Origin: Rhabditoides inermis
Lineage: Eukaryota; Nematoda; Chromadorea; Rhabditida; Rhabditidae
Assembly: GCA_963966185.1 (NCBI GenBank)
Contig: CAWZYM010000331.1
Span: forward strand, 124,001 to 188,000
Length of the DNA: 64,000 nucleotides
Direction of reading: 5' to 3'
In this document: in pieces, positions 62,129 through 64,000 of the stretch
Position numbering within the stretch: the stretch's first letter is position 1
Layout of the letters: each line of letters begins with the position of its first letter
Position numbers and translations under genes: made by a program
The notes under the pieces: model-generated
Seen by the model: only the letters and a program-made list of their open reading frames with translations
Told to the model about the DNA's origin: nothing
The model's database searches: none

Positions 62129-63090
62129 ATGCAGGCGAGCAACGATCCGCGCAGAGTGACCAAGATTGTCAGGTGAGTTTACTGCAATCGTTGTGGAAGG
62201 GTGATTGGTGGAGTCGAGATTGATTGCTGTTGAGTGATTGTTGAAACTCATAGGCGACAGAATATGTTATGTGTATGGTTGTTGTGGTTGACTTGTGTAT
62301 TTGGCAGGTTCAAGCCGGTGGACCCGCAGTCGTCGGCCGCGCTGGCCGCCGAGGACGCGATGCCCGAGTACATGAACGTGCTCGGAATGATCTTCTCCAT
62401 GTGCGGGCTCATGATGAGGGTGGGTGTGGGGAGAGGGAAGAAGGGAGAGAGAGATGATAAGATAAGATGGGGGAATAAAAAAAGAAGAAATTGAAGCGGA
62501 AGAAGGAAAACAATGAGAACAAGAAGCGAAGGGAGAGACAAGGACAAGAGACTGGGCATTGAGGATAGAGGACAGTACCATCGAGTTCCTTTCAGATGAA
62601 GTGGTGTGCGTGGGCGGCCCTGCTATGCTCGTGTGTCTCCTTTGCCAACACTCGCTCGTCTGACGACGCCAAGCAGATCGTCTCCTCGTTCATGTATGTG
62701 TTATTACTTTAATTATTATGTAAATATCGATATTTGAGAAGGTTCCGTTATTTGTCAGTTTCTCGGTTTGCATTGAAACATTTTTAGAATGTTTGCTGTT
62801 ATTGTAGTTCCATGAATTCTTATATCTTATATACAGTCCAGGGAATATTTAGTTCCGCCACCACTCCGCTCGGCCGTCGAATTTATTCGCGTGCTCTCGC
62901 ATGTCTATCGATTTTTACCGCCTCGCACTCTGCGCTCTCTGCGCTGTCTACTGGCGGCTGACTGATTTGCCCACCCACTGTATCTATATATTTTATAAAC
63001 AATTGTCTTTTCAGGCTGTCCGTGTCGGCGGTGGTGATGTCGTACCTGCAGAACCCGCAGCCCATAATCCCTCCCTGGGCCAGCAGCTGA
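62129..63090 (+). CDS. WDR83OS: Asterix / WDR83OS, PAT-complex subunit (4 exons, 109 aa)
   Basis: Orthologue of the small ER membrane protein Asterix (WDR83OS, PAT10), which with CCDC47 forms the PAT complex that shelters polar transmembrane helices during insertion. The hallmark sequences are nearly invariant: [53 protein letters not shown] then SSDDAKQ, and [17 protein letters not shown]. Exons: 62129-62172, 62308-62419, 62596-62693, 63015-63090. Length matches the roughly 106-residue animal proteins. It is downstream of and co-oriented with the F-box gene. Confidence 0.97.
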
Positions 63091-63256
63091 TCTGCTGACG
63101 AGATGTATGCGATCAGCTGATCACCACGACGATCAGCTGATCAACTAGTCTACACTCTTTCCTCCATTTTGTGATCCCTCCGTATTGTCGTTATGTAATA
63201 AGTTATTCTAGTAATATGCAGTTTGCTATGTGAGATTTTTGTAGTACGATTTCGAT

Positions 63257-63262
63257 AATAAA
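63257..63262 (+). other. Poly(A) signal of the Asterix gene
   Basis: AATAAA 167 bases after the stop codon, with no competing signal before it. Confidence 0.65.
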
Positions 63263-63870
63263 CGTTGTTTTAGTCTGCAGTTTTGATTTTGTTCACTGGG
63301 TTCGATTTATCTTTTCGGTCATTTGCCTGGGCAATCGATCATGTTCTGAGTGATATTGTTATACATGTATAACTACTCAATCAATCAATCGTATCCGGAA
63401 TCGTTATATCTGAATATGACAACACAATCATAATGATATGAAGCATACAGTAGTGCCCAAGATGCTAGATACATAATAGGCTAACGCCGGGGAAAGACAG
63501 GTAGGCTGATGAGGTTAGTGGTGAGAAGACGATACTTGATCGATAATCATTCCTGGACCATTAGACATTAGAGTACCATTCTTGACGCAAAGAGCTCCGG
63601 GGTTTCTTCTGCTTTCATGTCAGTTTGTATCTCCTCGCGCCAAAGCTGCTTCCACATGAGGGTACTTCCCGCCGCCTCACTGGTTACTCGTGAAGGATTC
63701 TTAATAAAATATTAAATTTATTACACCACAAGTGATGTGCCACACATGAAATGCCTGTGAACAATGACAATGAACGGGTAGAAGTTGCAGTAGAATGGTT
63801 CCAGTAAACTAGCAATGAGAATCCACGATGACAATGTGTCTTCTGGCTATCGGCTGACAACGTATCAGGG
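63263..63870. other. Intergenic region after Asterix
   Basis: I see no gene, repeat or recognisable signal before the tRNA-like sequence at the right edge. Confidence 0.5.
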
Positions 63871-63889
63871 TGGTCGCCAACCCACCGCG

Positions 63890-63985
63890 GTAGCGGAACT
63901 TCTTTCAGCCCACGGGCGGCATCGAACCCGCGACCTTTCGATTGAGAGCCGCGCGCACATCCACTGCGCTACCGCCGCGACTTCT
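63890..63985 (-). mobile_element. tRNA-derived SINE-like sequence
   Basis: On the minus strand an A-box-like TAGCGCAGTGGA and a B-box GGGTTCGATGCC lie at tRNA-like spacing, preceded by GTCGCGGCGG. The anticodon region does not fold into a 5-bp stem with a 7-base loop and the T stem is imperfect, so it is a degenerate tRNA or a SINE head, not a functional tRNA. The body may continue leftward (lower coordinates) past 63890. Confidence 0.5.
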
Positions 63986-64000
63986 TGTCGATGAGCGATC

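Overview
The window is nuclear DNA of a nematode, probably a rhabditid or diplogastrid. The evidence is a cuticle collagen with the nematode N-terminal domain and RGKR processing site, an srsx-like chemoreceptor, many short introns, and splice acceptors lying 0-10 bases before most start codons. I assembled eleven multi-exon protein genes by hand from the reading frame, GT/AG sites and intron phase; in each model the phases close. No expression data or searches were available.

Layout. 176-12241 (+): a single frame joining a METTL23-like methyltransferase to an N-acetylglucosamine kinase. A cuticle collagen (466-1467, -) lies inside its first intron. 12340-12564 (-): a 56-residue single-pass membrane protein. 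16022-22196 (+): srsx-like GPCR. 24043-41034 (+): a 34-exon, about 1624-residue FHA and coiled-coil protein, with an MSP-like gene (31170-32609, -) inside one intron. 42678-47406 (+): aldo-keto reductase. 49316-52763 (+): four-pass membrane protein. 53340-61611 (+): F-box/leucine-rich-repeat protein, with an unrecognised lysine-rich gene (58305-59959, -) inside one intron. 62129-63090 (+): Asterix/WDR83OS, an ER membrane-insertion chaperone subunit. Three of the four minus-strand genes are therefore nested in introns of plus-strand genes. Bases 1-172 hold only the intron or leader before the first exon.

Most unusual signal. The 9-mer TGAAACGTA (reverse complement TACGTTTCA) occurs 28 times, where about 0.5 is expected by chance. 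All 28 copies are in introns of three plus-strand genes (METTL23-NAGK, FHA, aldo-keto reductase) and none are elsewhere. It shares the GTTTCA core with the promoter motif of nematode 21U-RNAs (piRNAs), so these introns may be a dispersed piRNA locus carried by germline-active genes.

Mobile and repeated DNA. There is a 1.38 kb foldback element with about 600 bp arms, a hAT-type MITE with a perfect 8 bp target duplication, two TA-flanked MITE families, smaller inverted repeats, a tRNA-derived SINE-like sequence at the right edge, and long (CT)n/(GA)n tracts that often start just after 5' splice sites.
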